DNA of 64,000 bases. Source: VRUE01 sp963840565 (GTDB lineage: Bacteria; Actinomycetota; Thermoleophilia; Solirubrobacterales; 70-9). Numbering within the stretch: position 1 is the stretch's first letter; each line of letters starts with the position of its first letter. The position numbers were made by a program, and so were the translations under genes. The DNA is taken from contig CAWIZH010000006.1 in the NCBI GenBank assembly GCA_963840565.1, positions 372,001 through 436,000 on the forward strand. The letters run 5' to 3'. Shown here in pieces: positions 31,501 through 39,375 of the stretch. Below the pieces are notes generated by a model. The model saw nothing but the letters and a program-made list of their open reading frames with translations. It searched no databases and was not told the origin of the DNA.

Positions 31501-33618
31501 GCCGGCACCGAAGAAGCGCGAACATCGAAATTCGCTTATGAACCGGGTACTAATCGCCTGACCGAAGAGTCCGATCCACTCGGCCACACGACCAAATACA
31601 AATACGGGGCCCAGGGCCAGCTCCTCAAGCGGATCGATGCATTGGGCCACGAAACGACCTATGAAGACAATCCCGACGGGCAGCCGACGGCGGTCACGAA
31701 CGGGGCGGGGGAGATGACGAAATTCGCCTATGACCACGGCGACCTCTCCGCGGTCACCGATCCGCTCGGGCGTGAAACCCGGCGGTTCGTCGACACGCTT
31801 GGGCGGCTAGCGGCGATTACCTCGCCCGGCGGTCAGCGGACTCACTACGGCTACAACGATGCCAACCAGCTGATCAGCGTGAAGACGCCATCGGGCGCCG
31901 AAACGGCAATCGAATACGACAAAGACGGAAACCCCACGGCGTTGATCGACCCGCGCAGCAACAAAACGAGCCGAACCTATGACGCGATGGATCGCCTCGA
32001 AAGCGAAACGGACGCGCTGGGGCGCAAAGCCGAATGGAGCTACGACAAAGCGGGAGACCTTGAAAAAGCGACCGACCGCAACGGGATTGTCTCGACGTTC
32101 TCCTTCGATCCGCTGCGGCGCTTGACCAAAGCGAGCTATGGGGTCTCCGGGGAAAGCGCGGAAAGCACGATCGACTACGAATACGACGACGCCAACCGCT
32201 TGACTCATGTCGATGACAGCGCCAGCGGCGAATACAGCATCGGCTATGACGGAATCGGCTATGTCGAAGATGTTGAAGGCCCCGATGGGACGGTGGTCTA
32301 CGCCTACGACGACGCCGGCCGTCGTGAAGCGATGCTCGTCCCAGAACAGGAACCGGTCGAATACTCCTTCGACAACGCCGATCGCCTGACCGGCATTTCC
32401 CGCGGCGGCGAATCGGTGAGCCTGCAATACGACAAAGCCGACCGGCCGGAAACGATCACCCTCCCCGACGGGATTCAAGAGCAATACGGCTACGACCTGG
32501 TGGGCGAGACCACCTCGATCACCTACAAAGGCAGCAAAGGGACGCTCGGCGCGATCGACTACGCCTACGACCCCAACGGACAGGTCGAAGCCATGTGGGG
32601 CAGCTACGCGCGGATGGGTCTCCCGGAAGCGCTCGCCTCGACGAAATACAACGCCAACAACGAGCTGAGCGAACGCGAAGGCAAAGAACTGAAATACGAC
32701 AAAGACGGCAACCTGATCTCAGACGGGACGAACGAATACACCTGGGACGCTCGTGGTCATCTCACTGGTATCGGAGGGGGAAGCAGCGCCAGCTTCAGCT
32801 ATGACCCATTCGGCAGACGAATCGCGAAGACGCTTGGCGGGACAACGACCGATCTGCTTTACGACGGCTTCAATCCCGTCCAGGAATCCGTTGAAGGCTC
32901 CGTGACGGCCAACCTGCTCACCGGCTTGGAACCCGATCAGCTCTTCTCCCGCACGACCAAAGGAGGGAGCGATAGCTACCTGACCGACCAGCTGGGCAGC
33001 ATCGTCGCCCTAGCCAACGGCTCCGAAGAACCCAAGACCACTTATACCTACGAGCCGTTTGGGACCACGACCGAAAGCGGCGAAGAAAGCGATAATCCCT
33101 TCCAGTTCACCGGTCGGGAAAGTGACGGCACGGGCACGCAGTACAACCGTGCCCGCTACTACAGCCCTGCCAACGCGCGCTTCATCAGCCAGGACCCCGC
33201 CGGCTTCGCCGGCAGCGGCCCAAATCTCTACTGGTATGCCGATGGCGACCCGGTCGATTTCACCGATCCAAGCGGCGAAAGCATCGGAGACTGGCCTGGC
33301 GGGGGACCAAGCACAACCTCGGGACCGAGCTTTCCATTCCCGTTCAGTCCGAGCCCTGTATTTGCTGAACCGCCGGAACCACTGGATTGGCCCGATTTCG
33401 GTGATCCGACACGACCGCCGGGAGACGATTGGGAATGGAGACCAGAAGGTGACCCTGCGGGAACCGGCCGTGGGTCATGGTGGAATCCTGAGACAGAAGA
33501 ACAGCGCCGTCCACACCTTGAAGGCGGAGGGCATGGCCCACACTACGATGGTAAGCGCCGTGGAGAAGAAAAGGGATTCAGGGAATACCCCGACGGCAAA
33601 ATTGAACCCAAGCCATGA
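25591..33618 (+). CDS. RHS-repeat polymorphic toxin, secreted
   Basis: This giant protein has about 2,675 residues. GTG 25591 follows GGGGAGGAG; ATG 25672 is an alternative. An export signal (MLATALFVGLLGPASA) is followed by two IPT/TIG-like domains. Then come 3.6 near-identical 224-residue units, each probably two PPC-like beta-sandwiches (~379-1190), a carboxypeptidase-regulatory-like domain, the DUF6531/RHS start (DPVDLYSGLFIYRKTDL) and many YD repeats. The RHS core is ARFISQDPAGFAG, ending LYWYADGDPVDFTDPSGES. After the core comes a variable tail of about 115 residues with GTGRGSWWNPET, then PHYDGKRRG and YPDGKIEPKP, which recalls the polymorphic toxin type 37 domain (from memory). The RHS shell would encapsulate and release this toxin against competitors. 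The gene is uninterrupted, unlike many neighbours, and has AAA/GAA-rich codon use. Confidence 0.9.
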   Translation: MQHESKQVHRKCRNSRGFMPSTRGAEFMRALAMLATALFVGLLGPASALSSPPSNAFRFVHDVDGHLRAAINPEGDTAVYGWDAAGNLLSISRHVSSALSVIQLNPARGEVGATVTIEGTGFSTTPASNTVKFNGTAASVSAAGATSLTVKVPAGATTGSVTVSTTGEGPALSAEAFTVAESFAPHTSSISPALAAAGEEITISGSNFGSSASANSVTLNQARPELTSASTSSIKFKIPLATLGGHVSVATAEGSSTGPDLFIPPSGTATSKVGSTGRISLGESKTAEFAGSEKVALLLFDGASGQRASFVFSEGTVTSGTVSIWSPSGTKLASASFSKSGFIEASLPATGTYTILLSPSGTSAGSIKATSYAPKDLTGSITPAATAEGTTQHVAISNPGQNASYALTMSAGEKVSLRTNNSNFTGGYRLKWLKPSGEEFSSIGFGAKENWFWDTQTFTSAGTYTLVVDPESASTGSVDLQLWEDPDLTGQTITPSEAGGSVTSTINVPGQRELITFSGSKEQRLAWTTSANTFKGSVNVTLFRPNGSQLATGTTWHDTTALPETGTYTYFIDPPSTTTEPAANGTGSIKLTAYLVPENISGGSITPAATAEGTTQHVAISNPGQNASYALTMSAGEKVSLRTNNSNFTGGYRLKWLKPSGEEFSSIGFGAKENWFWDTQTFTSAGTYTLVVDPESASTGSVDLQLWEDPDLTGQTITPSEAGGSVTSTINVPGQRELITFSGSKEQRLAWTTSANTFKGSVNVTLFRPNGSQLATGATWHDTTALPETGTYTYFIDPPSTTTEPAANGTGSIKLTAYLVPENISGGSITPAATAEGTTQHVAISNPGQNASYALTMSAGEKVSLRTNNSNFTGGYRLKWLKPSGEEFSSIGFGAKENWFWDTQTFTSAGTYTLVVDPESASTGSVDLQLWEDPDLTGQTITPSEAGGSVTSTINVPGQRELITFSGSKEQRLAWTTSANTFKGSVNVTLFRPNGSQLATGATWHDTTALPETGTYTYFIDPPSTTTEPAANGTGSIKLTAYLVPENISGGSITPAATAEGTTQHVAISNPGQNASYALTMSAGEKVSLRTNNSNFTGGYRLKWLKPSGEEFSSIGFGAKENWFWDTQTFTSAGTYTLVVDPESASTGSVDLQLWEDPDLTGQTITPSEAGGSVTSTINVPGQRELITFSGKASQLVTVKAWESTIANGTMWVLKPDGTKLSGSEKSFSSGSSGRAELTPSSTGTYTIVVDPPATGTGTVTNGTGGVKLTVYLGSHVAWFARPRPMIELASFVTSSLSRPPGYSDLSGRRQVADTREARHLASPRPRHPHVEAGTLNAAVQVFHPDADSAWHPPRTKQGVRGWEAGESTSPWTEVAKLKAPPGMTALAGQALAIDGSPIARVRVSLEGSPVSDETDDAGRFLLEGVPAGHQDLVIDGETVAGKKRYGSYETGVDLANHKTTTLDYTIWLTPLDNSGDQRIDSPNSKETRLTTSRIPGLEVRIPAGTVIRDAAGHAVKNLNISPIPVDRPPFPLPPFVSVPLYFTIQPGRAYLSKGAQIVYPNWGHLPPGQRVDFWNYDPNDRGWYVYGQGSVTSDGKQVMPDPGVKVWEFTGAMITSSPKPPVDGPFPSESTTLGDPVDLYSGLFIYRKTDLTLPDSIPISIQRTYRPRDTNSYSFGTGTTSLYDIRLWTEHNYTEADLVLPDGGRVHYVRTSTGTGYKDAVYEATNTSGAFFASTIKWDEAVPGWDLKLTNGITFVFGELAPLQAIRDKYGNTLTITRESGQIGNITRITSPHGRWAKFSYDGLNRITEVTDNGGRHVKYTYTSGNLTKVEGLAGRTTEYEYDEAGRMKAIVNPRGNKYLQVAYDANGRVEKQTTADGATFKFAYELGEGGKVKATSVTDPLGSQHKATFSAEGFPISETEAPGTELAQTTSFERQPKTGLILSESDPFGRVTDFEYDSSGNVKELTRLAGTEEARTSKFAYEPGTNRLTEESDPLGHTTKYKYGAQGQLLKRIDALGHETTYEDNPDGQPTAVTNGAGEMTKFAYDHGDLSAVTDPLGRETRRFVDTLGRLAAITSPGGQRTHYGYNDANQLISVKTPSGAETAIEYDKDGNPTALIDPRSNKTSRTYDAMDRLESETDALGRKAEWSYDKAGDLEKATDRNGIVSTFSFDPLRRLTKASYGVSGESAESTIDYEYDDANRLTHVDDSASGEYSIGYDGIGYVEDVEGPDGTVVYAYDDAGRREAMLVPEQEPVEYSFDNADRLTGISRGGESVSLQYDKADRPETITLPDGIQEQYGYDLVGETTSITYKGSKGTLGAIDYAYDPNGQVEAMWGSYARMGLPEALASTKYNANNELSEREGKELKYDKDGNLISDGTNEYTWDARGHLTGIGGGSSASFSYDPFGRRIAKTLGGTTTDLLYDGFNPVQESVEGSVTANLLTGLEPDQLFSRTTKGGSDSYLTDQLGSIVALANGSEEPKTTYTYEPFGTTTESGEESDNPFQFTGRESDGTGTQYNRARYYSPANARFISQDPAGFAGSGPNLYWYADGDPVDFTDPSGESIGDWPGGGPSTTSGPSFPFPFSPSPVFAEPPEPLDWPDFGDPTRPPGDDWEWRPEGDPAGTGRGSWWNPETEEQRRPHLEGGGHGPHYDGKRRGEEKGFREYPDGKIEPKP
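26725..29164 (+). repeat. 672-bp tandem repeat array (3.6 copies) inside the RHS gene
   Basis: Units begin at 26725, 27397, 28069 and 28741, with a period of exactly 672 bp (224 codons). The fourth stops matching at about 29164. The only difference I found among the full copies is ACT versus GCT in the GTTWHD/GATWHD codon (copy 1 versus copies 2 and 3). Such identity at DNA level implies very recent duplication or ongoing gene conversion. Because the period is a multiple of three, copy number can change without loss of frame. Confidence 0.95.
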
Positions 33619-34202
33619 ATGAAATAATCAAAGAGCTGGAAGTAAGCCCGACTCAAGGCCGCGCGTGGTTCGAGGAGTCCCTCGGCAGAGGCTTCGATCT
33701 ATCCACCGCAGTGCTCTCCACGGAGCCTCTAACTCGCGGTCGATTTCTCACGTTTGTTTCAAAGGAGTTGGCCGTGGGTGATATTGAGTTCCCTCATGCT
33801 CCAGATGCGCCAACGGTTGCAACGCAGTCCCATCTTGCGAAATATCTAGATGATTGGACAAAAGACGGTGCTTCTTGCTTTCTTTTCGAGGACGACGTGG
33901 TGGAACGGGGAGACCCTGCTATTGAGCGATGGAGCATTCCTTCGGCATTTGTGGGCACGCGCGTCGTCCACTGGTCTGATTTGGGAGTTCGAGGCGGGGC
34001 CGCCGCGGTTGAAAGCATTAACTCAGGAGCTTTTGGGTATCCGCTAAATGCCTTCGTCTTGTCATGCTCTGCTGAAGAGCTTGGACTGGCTCATCGTGAG
34101 CCGGTTTCGAAGGACTCTCTGATTAAGGTGACACAGTCTCTGTTAGGCATAGTGGTTTCGGCTTTCGACGCTACGTCCTTCGCCATTTGGGACAAACGAT
34201 GA
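33615..34202 (+). CDS. Candidate cognate immunity protein of the RHS toxin
   Basis: This 195-residue protein has no recognised domain. Its ATG overlaps the toxin's stop codon (ATGA, 33615-33618), the tight coupling expected of an immunity gene that must be made with its toxin. There is no signal peptide or membrane segment, so it would act in the cytoplasm. It is acidic, with conserved-looking stretches GRAWFEESLGRGFDLSTAVL and FLFEDDVVERGDP. A decayed paralogue follows immediately. The GC content is clearly lower than in the flanking genome. The function is inferred from position; the sequence itself shows no known immunity family. Confidence 0.7.
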   Translation: MNEIIKELEVSPTQGRAWFEESLGRGFDLSTAVLSTEPLTRGRFLTFVSKELAVGDIEFPHAPDAPTVATQSHLAKYLDDWTKDGASCFLFEDDVVERGDPAIERWSIPSAFVGTRVVHWSDLGVRGGAAAVESINSGAFGYPLNAFVLSCSAEELGLAHREPVSKDSLIKVTQSLLGIVVSAFDATSFAIWDKR

Positions 34203-34255
34203 GGCGACTGAATGAAGGCGGACATCGAAAAGCGACGGACGGGTGAGCCGAAGCA

Positions 34256-34766
34256 ATGAGTGAAATTTTTTAGACAGTAGTGGTTGCTAAAGACTCAGCT
34301 CGCGGCTGGTTTGAAGAGTCACTTCGAGGAGGCCTCGGGGTATCCGCTGCAGTGCTTGCAGCCTGCCAACTTGACCGCGGTTCTTTCTATACATTTCTCC
34401 CGAGCGTCGTACCAGCGATAGACTTTGAATTCCCAGAGTACGGAAAGGTCGGGGCGAAACCGTGGGTGATGCCGGTCTCGCTAAATATCTCGATGAATTG
34501 ACAAAGCGTGGTGCGTCGAGTCTCGTTTTTGAGGACGATGTCGCCGATCCGACGGCATTGATAGCTGGTCTGCTTCATCTGCATTCATGGGCGATCGGCT
34601 CATCCATTGAGTTGATCTGAAGCCCGAATCGGATGTCGCCGCAGTGAAGGCGACTAGGGGCCGCCACCTCTGGCTATCCGCTCAATGCTTTTGTCTGTTC
34701 GAAACCGTCTAGCGAGCTCGGCTCGGCCCACGAGCAAGCGGTAGTCAAGGATCTTCACGTATTATG
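34256..34766 (+). pseudogene. Decayed paralogue of the immunity gene
   Basis: ATG 34256 starts MSEIF and meets a TAG at codon 6. The same frame then resumes as KDSARGWFEESLRGGLGVSA and VLAACQLDRGSFYTFLP, aligning with GRAWFEESLGRGFDLSTAVL in the intact gene. Further on, in shifted frames, LAKYLDELTKRGASSLVFED (~34476) matches LAKYLDDWTKDGASCFLFED. SGYPLNAFVCSKPSSELGSA (~34670) matches GAFGYPLNAFVLSCSAEELG. The gene has an early stop and at least two frame changes, so it is a fossil. Tandem related immunity genes are typical of polymorphic-toxin loci. Confidence 0.75.
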
Positions 34767-35061
34767 AGTCGAGCCTCGACGCAATCCGAGAGTTGCTGGA
34801 TGCAGAGTACCTGTAATGCAGGCGACGCCATCACTGATGCAACGGGAAGCTATACGGTACGTTCGTGGGGCTTGATCCGCCAGATGCCTTGTCGCGCATT
34901 GAAAAAGTGGCTCGGGCTTGGGCGTCAACCTGACCTTGGGGATGTTGTGTGGTTTGAGCTCACAGACCAAAGAAAGGCTCAGGCCCGTAAGGCAACGGGG
35001 GTAAGCGTCACATGTTCTGCCTCGAACGATTCGGCGTCGGCCTCCACTAAACGTCAGAGTA
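34764..35061 (+). other. Probable gene remnant between immunity genes and peroxidase
   Basis: No convincing intact gene is visible. Short frames are open; one reads YYESSLDAIRELLDAEYL then a stop, and another resumes GKLYGTFVGLDPPDALSRIE, then KVARAWAST. These look like pieces of one frameshifted coding sequence, perhaps the tail of the immunity paralogue or another immunity gene. A 101-residue frame at 34764-35069 also exists but looks like an out-of-phase reading. Confidence 0.35.
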
Positions 35062-36324
35062 ATGACTGAGCAGCCGAACTCCGGATTGACCCGGCGGAAG
35101 GTAGTGGCGGCTGCCGCCTTGTTCGGAATAGGAGTTGGCGTTGATCATCTTGTAACTGCTTCGGGGGGCGTAGCGCCGGGTGTAGAGATCACCCCCAAGC
35201 GCGCGGTCGTGCCGTTTTACGGCAGATGGCAGGCGGGTATAGCGACCCCCGCGCAGGAATTCCTCCACTTCGCGGCCTTCGATATGACGAGCGACTCAGC
35301 CGACGATCTAGTCGGGATTCTGAGGGAGTGGACAGCGGTGGGAGCTGTTCTGACGGCGGGTCGATCGTATGAGCCCGTTCAAGAAGCGCTTAGCGAGGCT
35401 CCAATAGATACGGGCGAGGCGTTGGGGCTCGGCGCAGCGAACCTGACGATCACAGTTGGCTTCGGACCTAGCCTGTTCGGTTCATCCGCGAATGACCGGT
35501 TCGGTCTTTCTAGGCAGCGGCCCGCCACGCTGGCGCCGCTTCCGGTCTTCAAGGGCGAGAGTCTTGACCCGGACCGCTCTGATGGGGACCTCTGCGTTCA
35601 GGCCTGTGCCGATGACCCCCAGGTTGCCTTTCACGCAATCCACGTCTTTACGCGGCTTGCCAGCGGCTCCGCCACGTTGCGCTGGGCTCAGCAGGGCTTT
35701 GGTCGCACCTCGAGCACGAGTCGCTCGCAGGCAACTCCTCGTAATCTGATGGGTTTCAAGGACGGCACTGAAAATATCCGTGCCGAGGACGGCGAGGCGA
35801 TGGACAGATTCGTTTGGGCGCGGGCCTCCGACGGCCCAGGCTGGATGGTTGGAGGTAGCTATCTGGTCGCTCGTCGCATCCAGATCCTCTTCGATGTCTG
35901 GGATGCCACGAGCCTCGAAGGCCAGGAACGGGTGATTGGTCGCGAGAAGACGAGTGGTGCTCCGCTGAGCGGTAAGGACGAGTACGACTCCATCGACCTC
36001 GCCGCCAAGACGAACGGTTCGTTGACGATCCCCGCCGACGCCCACATCCGCCTTGCCAGCCCCGACTACAACGACGGCCAGCGCATCCTCCGCCGCGGCT
36101 ATTCCTGCTCAGAACCACCCGAACCAGGGTCAGGCCAGATCGACGCCGGTCTTTTCTTCATCTGCTTCCAGCGCGATCCGCGTCGCCAGTTCATCCCGAT
36201 TCAGCACCGCCTCGCTGCTTCCGATGCGCTCAATCGCCACACGCTGCACAACGCAAGCGCGATCTTTGCTTGCCCGCCGGGAGCAAGGCCCGGCGGCTTC
36301 GTTGGCGAAGGGCTGTTCGCCTGA
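35062..36324 (+). CDS. Dye-decolorizing peroxidase (DyP, EfeB-like), Tat-exported
   Basis: The 420-residue product opens with a twin-arginine-type signal (LTRRKVVAAAALFGIGVGV). The DyP hallmark GxxDG appears as NLMGFKDGTENI at residue ~235. A candidate proximal histidine for haem lies in the C-terminal half (ADAHIRLASP). These haem peroxidases act outside the membrane on dyes, phenolics or, in EfeB, in iron acquisition. No EfeO/EfeU permease or encapsulin gene is beside it. It is uninterrupted and at the right side of the island. The substrate is unknown. Confidence 0.85.
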   Translation: MTEQPNSGLTRRKVVAAAALFGIGVGVDHLVTASGGVAPGVEITPKRAVVPFYGRWQAGIATPAQEFLHFAAFDMTSDSADDLVGILREWTAVGAVLTAGRSYEPVQEALSEAPIDTGEALGLGAANLTITVGFGPSLFGSSANDRFGLSRQRPATLAPLPVFKGESLDPDRSDGDLCVQACADDPQVAFHAIHVFTRLASGSATLRWAQQGFGRTSSTSRSQATPRNLMGFKDGTENIRAEDGEAMDRFVWARASDGPGWMVGGSYLVARRIQILFDVWDATSLEGQERVIGREKTSGAPLSGKDEYDSIDLAAKTNGSLTIPADAHIRLASPDYNDGQRILRRGYSCSEPPEPGSGQIDAGLFFICFQRDPRRQFIPIQHRLAASDALNRHTLHNASAIFACPPGARPGGFVGEGLFA

Positions 36325-36403
36325 GCGTTGGTGGGCTCTCATGATCAGGGCATCTGAACGTGCCCGAGCGGCGATAGGCAGCCAGCAGCTATCCTACCGA
36401 GAG

Positions 36404-36442
36404 CTACGCCCCGATTAGCTCGATCCGATACCCGTCGGGGTT
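36404..36442 (-). repeat. Duplicated 3' end of the downstream VOC gene (scar)
   Basis: These 39 bp match 36797-36835 in 34 of 39 positions. On the minus strand they read NPDGYRIELIGA plus a stop, the same as the end (DPDGYRIELIGA) of the VOC gene at 36797-37175. The rest of the first copy is absent. A short gene (36486-36788) lies between the copies. The scar marks the right border of the accessory island. Confidence 0.7.
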
Positions 36443-36485
36443 GCCACTGGGATCCGACGCGGGCTGTGCCAATACGATTGCTCGC

Positions 36486-36788
36486 ATGTCACGCGATCCG
36501 GATCACTGGGGTCAGAGTGGGCAGGAGGACATCTTCCCGCCCGGCACTACGCTCGAGCTCAGGCCGTATCAGACCCATAGGCCTAGCTGGGATCATGATC
36601 ACTGCATCTTCTGTTGGGCGAAGCTAATGGATCCCGAGTTGTCGGAGGCGAGTCGCCGCGCGGTTGAGAATGATCCAAAGATATTGACTTCGGGCTACAC
36701 GGCCGGGCCTGTCGGCGGCGAATGGGTGTGCCCTAGCTGTTTCGAGGAGTTCGCTGAGCGGTTTGACTGGAAAGTCGAAGTCGACTAG
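36486..36788 (+). CDS. Small zinc-binding hypothetical protein
   Basis: The 100-residue protein starts at ATG 36486 (MSRDPDHWG). Two cysteine pairs, HCIFCWAK and WVCPSCFEEF, about 47 residues apart, suggest one zinc site. The C-terminal half EEFAERFDWKV is helical. I recall similar orphan proteins in many bacteria without assigned function. It sits between two copies of a VOC gene end, so it may have arrived with an insertion at the island's edge. Confidence 0.6.
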   Translation: MSRDPDHWGQSGQEDIFPPGTTLELRPYQTHRPSWDHDHCIFCWAKLMDPELSEASRRAVENDPKILTSGYTAGPVGGEWVCPSCFEEFAERFDWKVEVD

Positions 36789-36796
36789 CTTCAAAA

Positions 36797-37175
36797 CTAC
36801 GCGCCGATTAGCTCGATGCGGTATCCGTCGGGGTCGCGCAGGAAGCAGATGAAGTGGCCCTCGGTGCGGCCGCCGGGGCGGTAGGGGGGCTTTTCGGGCT
36901 CGATGCCGTCGGCGGCCAGCTGCTCGAGGGTGGCGTCGAGGTCTGTCGACCATGAGGGCGATGTGGTTGTAGCCGGTGCCGTGCTCGTAGCCGGTCACGC
37001 CGTGGTTGTAGGTCAGCTCCAGGATCGGGTTCTCGCCCGGCAGGTTCATGAAGACGTTGATCGCCTCGTCGCCGATCGGCATCCTGCCCGACTCTTCGAA
37101 GCCGATCTTCTCGTAGAAGGCGACCGAGCGGTCGATGTCGCCGATCCGGTAGCAGGTGTGCAGGAAGGTCGTCAT
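36797..37175 (-). CDS. Glyoxalase I-like VOC protein (lactoylglutathione-lyase family), frameshifted
   Basis: ATG 37175 starts MTTFLHTCYRIGDIDRSVAF, the typical GloA opening with a metal histidine. Then come NPILELTYNHG, GYNHIALMV and, after one surplus base near 36946, DLDATLEQLAADGIEPEKPP and DPDGYRIELIGA. The second metal ligands (Glu in LELTYN, His in NHIAL, Glu in IELIG) are present. At 126 residues it matches family length. It probably detoxifies methylglyoxal with a thiol cofactor. It is divergent from the PBP gene, with 41 bp between them. Confidence 0.8.
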
Positions 37176-37216
37176 TCGCGACCAAGGCTACCGGCCTCCC
37201 TACAATTTGCAGCTGA

Positions 37217-39357
37217 ATGGCACGCCGCACGCGCCAGCGGAGACGCAGGTCGCATACCTCGAAGTGGAAGAAGGTCACGGTCCCCCTGGGGGTCCTGCTT
37301 GGCCGTGGGCTTGATCGCGGGCCGCGGTGGCCGGCAGCTGGGCGGTCAACGTCTACGAGTCGGCGCCGCCGCTCTCCAGCCTCAAACCGGTGGAGAAGGG
37401 CCGTTCCTCGGCGATCTACGCCGCCGACGGCAGCCTGATCGGCTTCATCCACGCCGAAAACATCCGCCAGCCGGTCTCCTCGGCAGGCGCTGCCGCAGAG
37501 CCTCAGGGACGCCACGGTCGCGATCGAGGACAAGAACTACTTCAACCACGGCGCGCTCGACCCGACCGGGATCGCCCGCGCCGCCTGGAAGGACCTGCTC
37601 GCCGGCGGCAAGCCGGTCCAGGGCGCCTCGACGATCACCCAGCAGCTGGTCCGCAACCTCTACATCCAGAACCCCGAAGAGACGCTGGAACGAAAGCTGA
37701 TCGAAGCGCACCTCGCCTACGAGGAGGAGGAAGCCCACTCGAAGGAATGGATCCTCACCGCCTACCTCAACACGGCGCCCTACGGCACGGTCGAAGGCGA
37801 GACCGCGGTCGGCGCCGAGGCGGCGGCGCAGACCTACTTCGGCAAGCCGGCCAAAGAGCTCGGCCTGACCGAATCGGCGCTGATCGCCGGCCTGCCCCAG
37901 GCGCCCTCCGAATACAACCCCTTCCTCGACCCGCACGCGGCGCTGCAGCGCCGCAACGAGGTGCTGGCGGCGATGCACGAGCAGGGCTACATCACCGGCG
38001 CCGAATACCGCGAAGCGATGCACAGCGGCCTCGGCCTCGAGCCCCGGCCACAAGTACCGGGTCATCCGCGACCCCTTCCTCTTCGACCTGGTCCAGCAGG
38101 AGCTGATCGACAAGTACGGGATCAACACCGTGCGCAACGGCGGGCTCAAGGCCTACACGACGATCGATCCCGAACTGCAGGAACGGGCGCAGGAAGCGGT
38201 CGACTCCTGCAGCGTCTGCTACCCCGAAGGCGGCCCCGCCGCCGGCCTCGCCTCGGTCGATCCCTCCAACGGGGAGATCGTCGCCCTCGCCTCGACCGAA
38301 GGCTACGAAAGCGAAAACGAATTCAACTACGCCTGGCAGGCCCACCGCCAGCCCGGCTCCTCGTTCAAGACCTACGTGCTGACGACGGCGATCAAGCAGG
38401 GCATCGATCCCGCCACCACCTACTACAGCGGCACCTCGCCGATGACGCTCGACCTGCCCGGCGGCGGCACCTGGACCGTCAACAACGCCGAGCCCGGCGG
38501 CGGCACGATGTCGCTCGAATCCGCGACCTGGGAGTCGGTCAACGTCATCTTCGCCCAGCTCGACCTCGACGTCGGGCCCGAAAGCGTGACCCAGACCGCG
38601 CACGAAATGGGCATCGAAGCCGCCGCTCGAATCGGTGCCGGCCGAGGCGATCGGCGGTCTGCGCGATCGGCGTCACGCCGCTCGAACAGGCCGACGGCTA
38701 CGCGACCCTCGCCAGCGGCGGCATCCACCACGACCCGACCGCGATCAGCCGGGTCGAGTTCCCCGGCGGCAAGGTCGACGAAACCGACCCCGACTCAGGC
38801 GACCGGGTGCTGACCGAGGGCCAGGCCTACGACGTGACCAAGATCCTCGAGGGCGTGATCACCCAGGGCACCGGCGCCGGCTACACCTACATGGGCTGCG
38901 GCGCCGAGGCCGGCAAGACCGGCACCTCGGAGGACCTCTCCGACGCCTGGTTCGTCGGCTACACGCCGCTCTACTCGACCGCCGTCTGGGTCGGCCACCC
39001 GCAGTCGCGCGAAGCGACCGGCTTCGGCGGGCCCACCGCCGGGCCGATCTGGCGCTCCTTCATGGAATCGGCCGTCGCCGGCAACTGCCCCGAATTCCCC
39101 GAACCGTCAAGCCTGCCCGAACTTTCCGGCCTCGACAGCGGACACACCTCGGGGTCCTCCGGCTCCGTCGAGCGAATACGAATACAACGAATACGAAGAA
39201 GAAGAAACGAGCGAAGAACCGTCGAAGGGGAAGGGCGGAAAGAACGAAGGGGCGCAGGGAAGCCGAAGCTGCCCCGGAAGCGGCGCCTGAAGCGGCGCCG
39301 GCCCCCGAAGCCCCCGCCTCGCCGCCGTCTGTCGGCGGCGGCATCAGCCCAGGCTGA
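37217..39357 (+). CDS. Class A penicillin-binding protein (transglycosylase/transpeptidase), frameshifted
   Basis: A basic cytoplasmic head (ARRTRQRRRRSHTSKWKK) and one membrane segment precede a GT51 domain: AIEDKNYFNHGALD with the catalytic Glu, then QGASTITQQLVRNLY and KEWILTAYLN. The transpeptidase domain has GSSFK (Ser nucleophile, ~38360), SVN (~38535) and KTGTSED (~38920). The C-terminus is an acidic, then Pro/Ala-rich tail. Frames break near 37307, 37485, 38044, 38630 and 39167, each a single base. Length is about 710 residues. It polymerises and crosslinks peptidoglycan at the outer face of the membrane. It is followed 18 bp later by the Kdp-type histidine kinase. Confidence 0.9.
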
Positions 39358-39375
39358 GCGCCTTACCCTGAGGGC

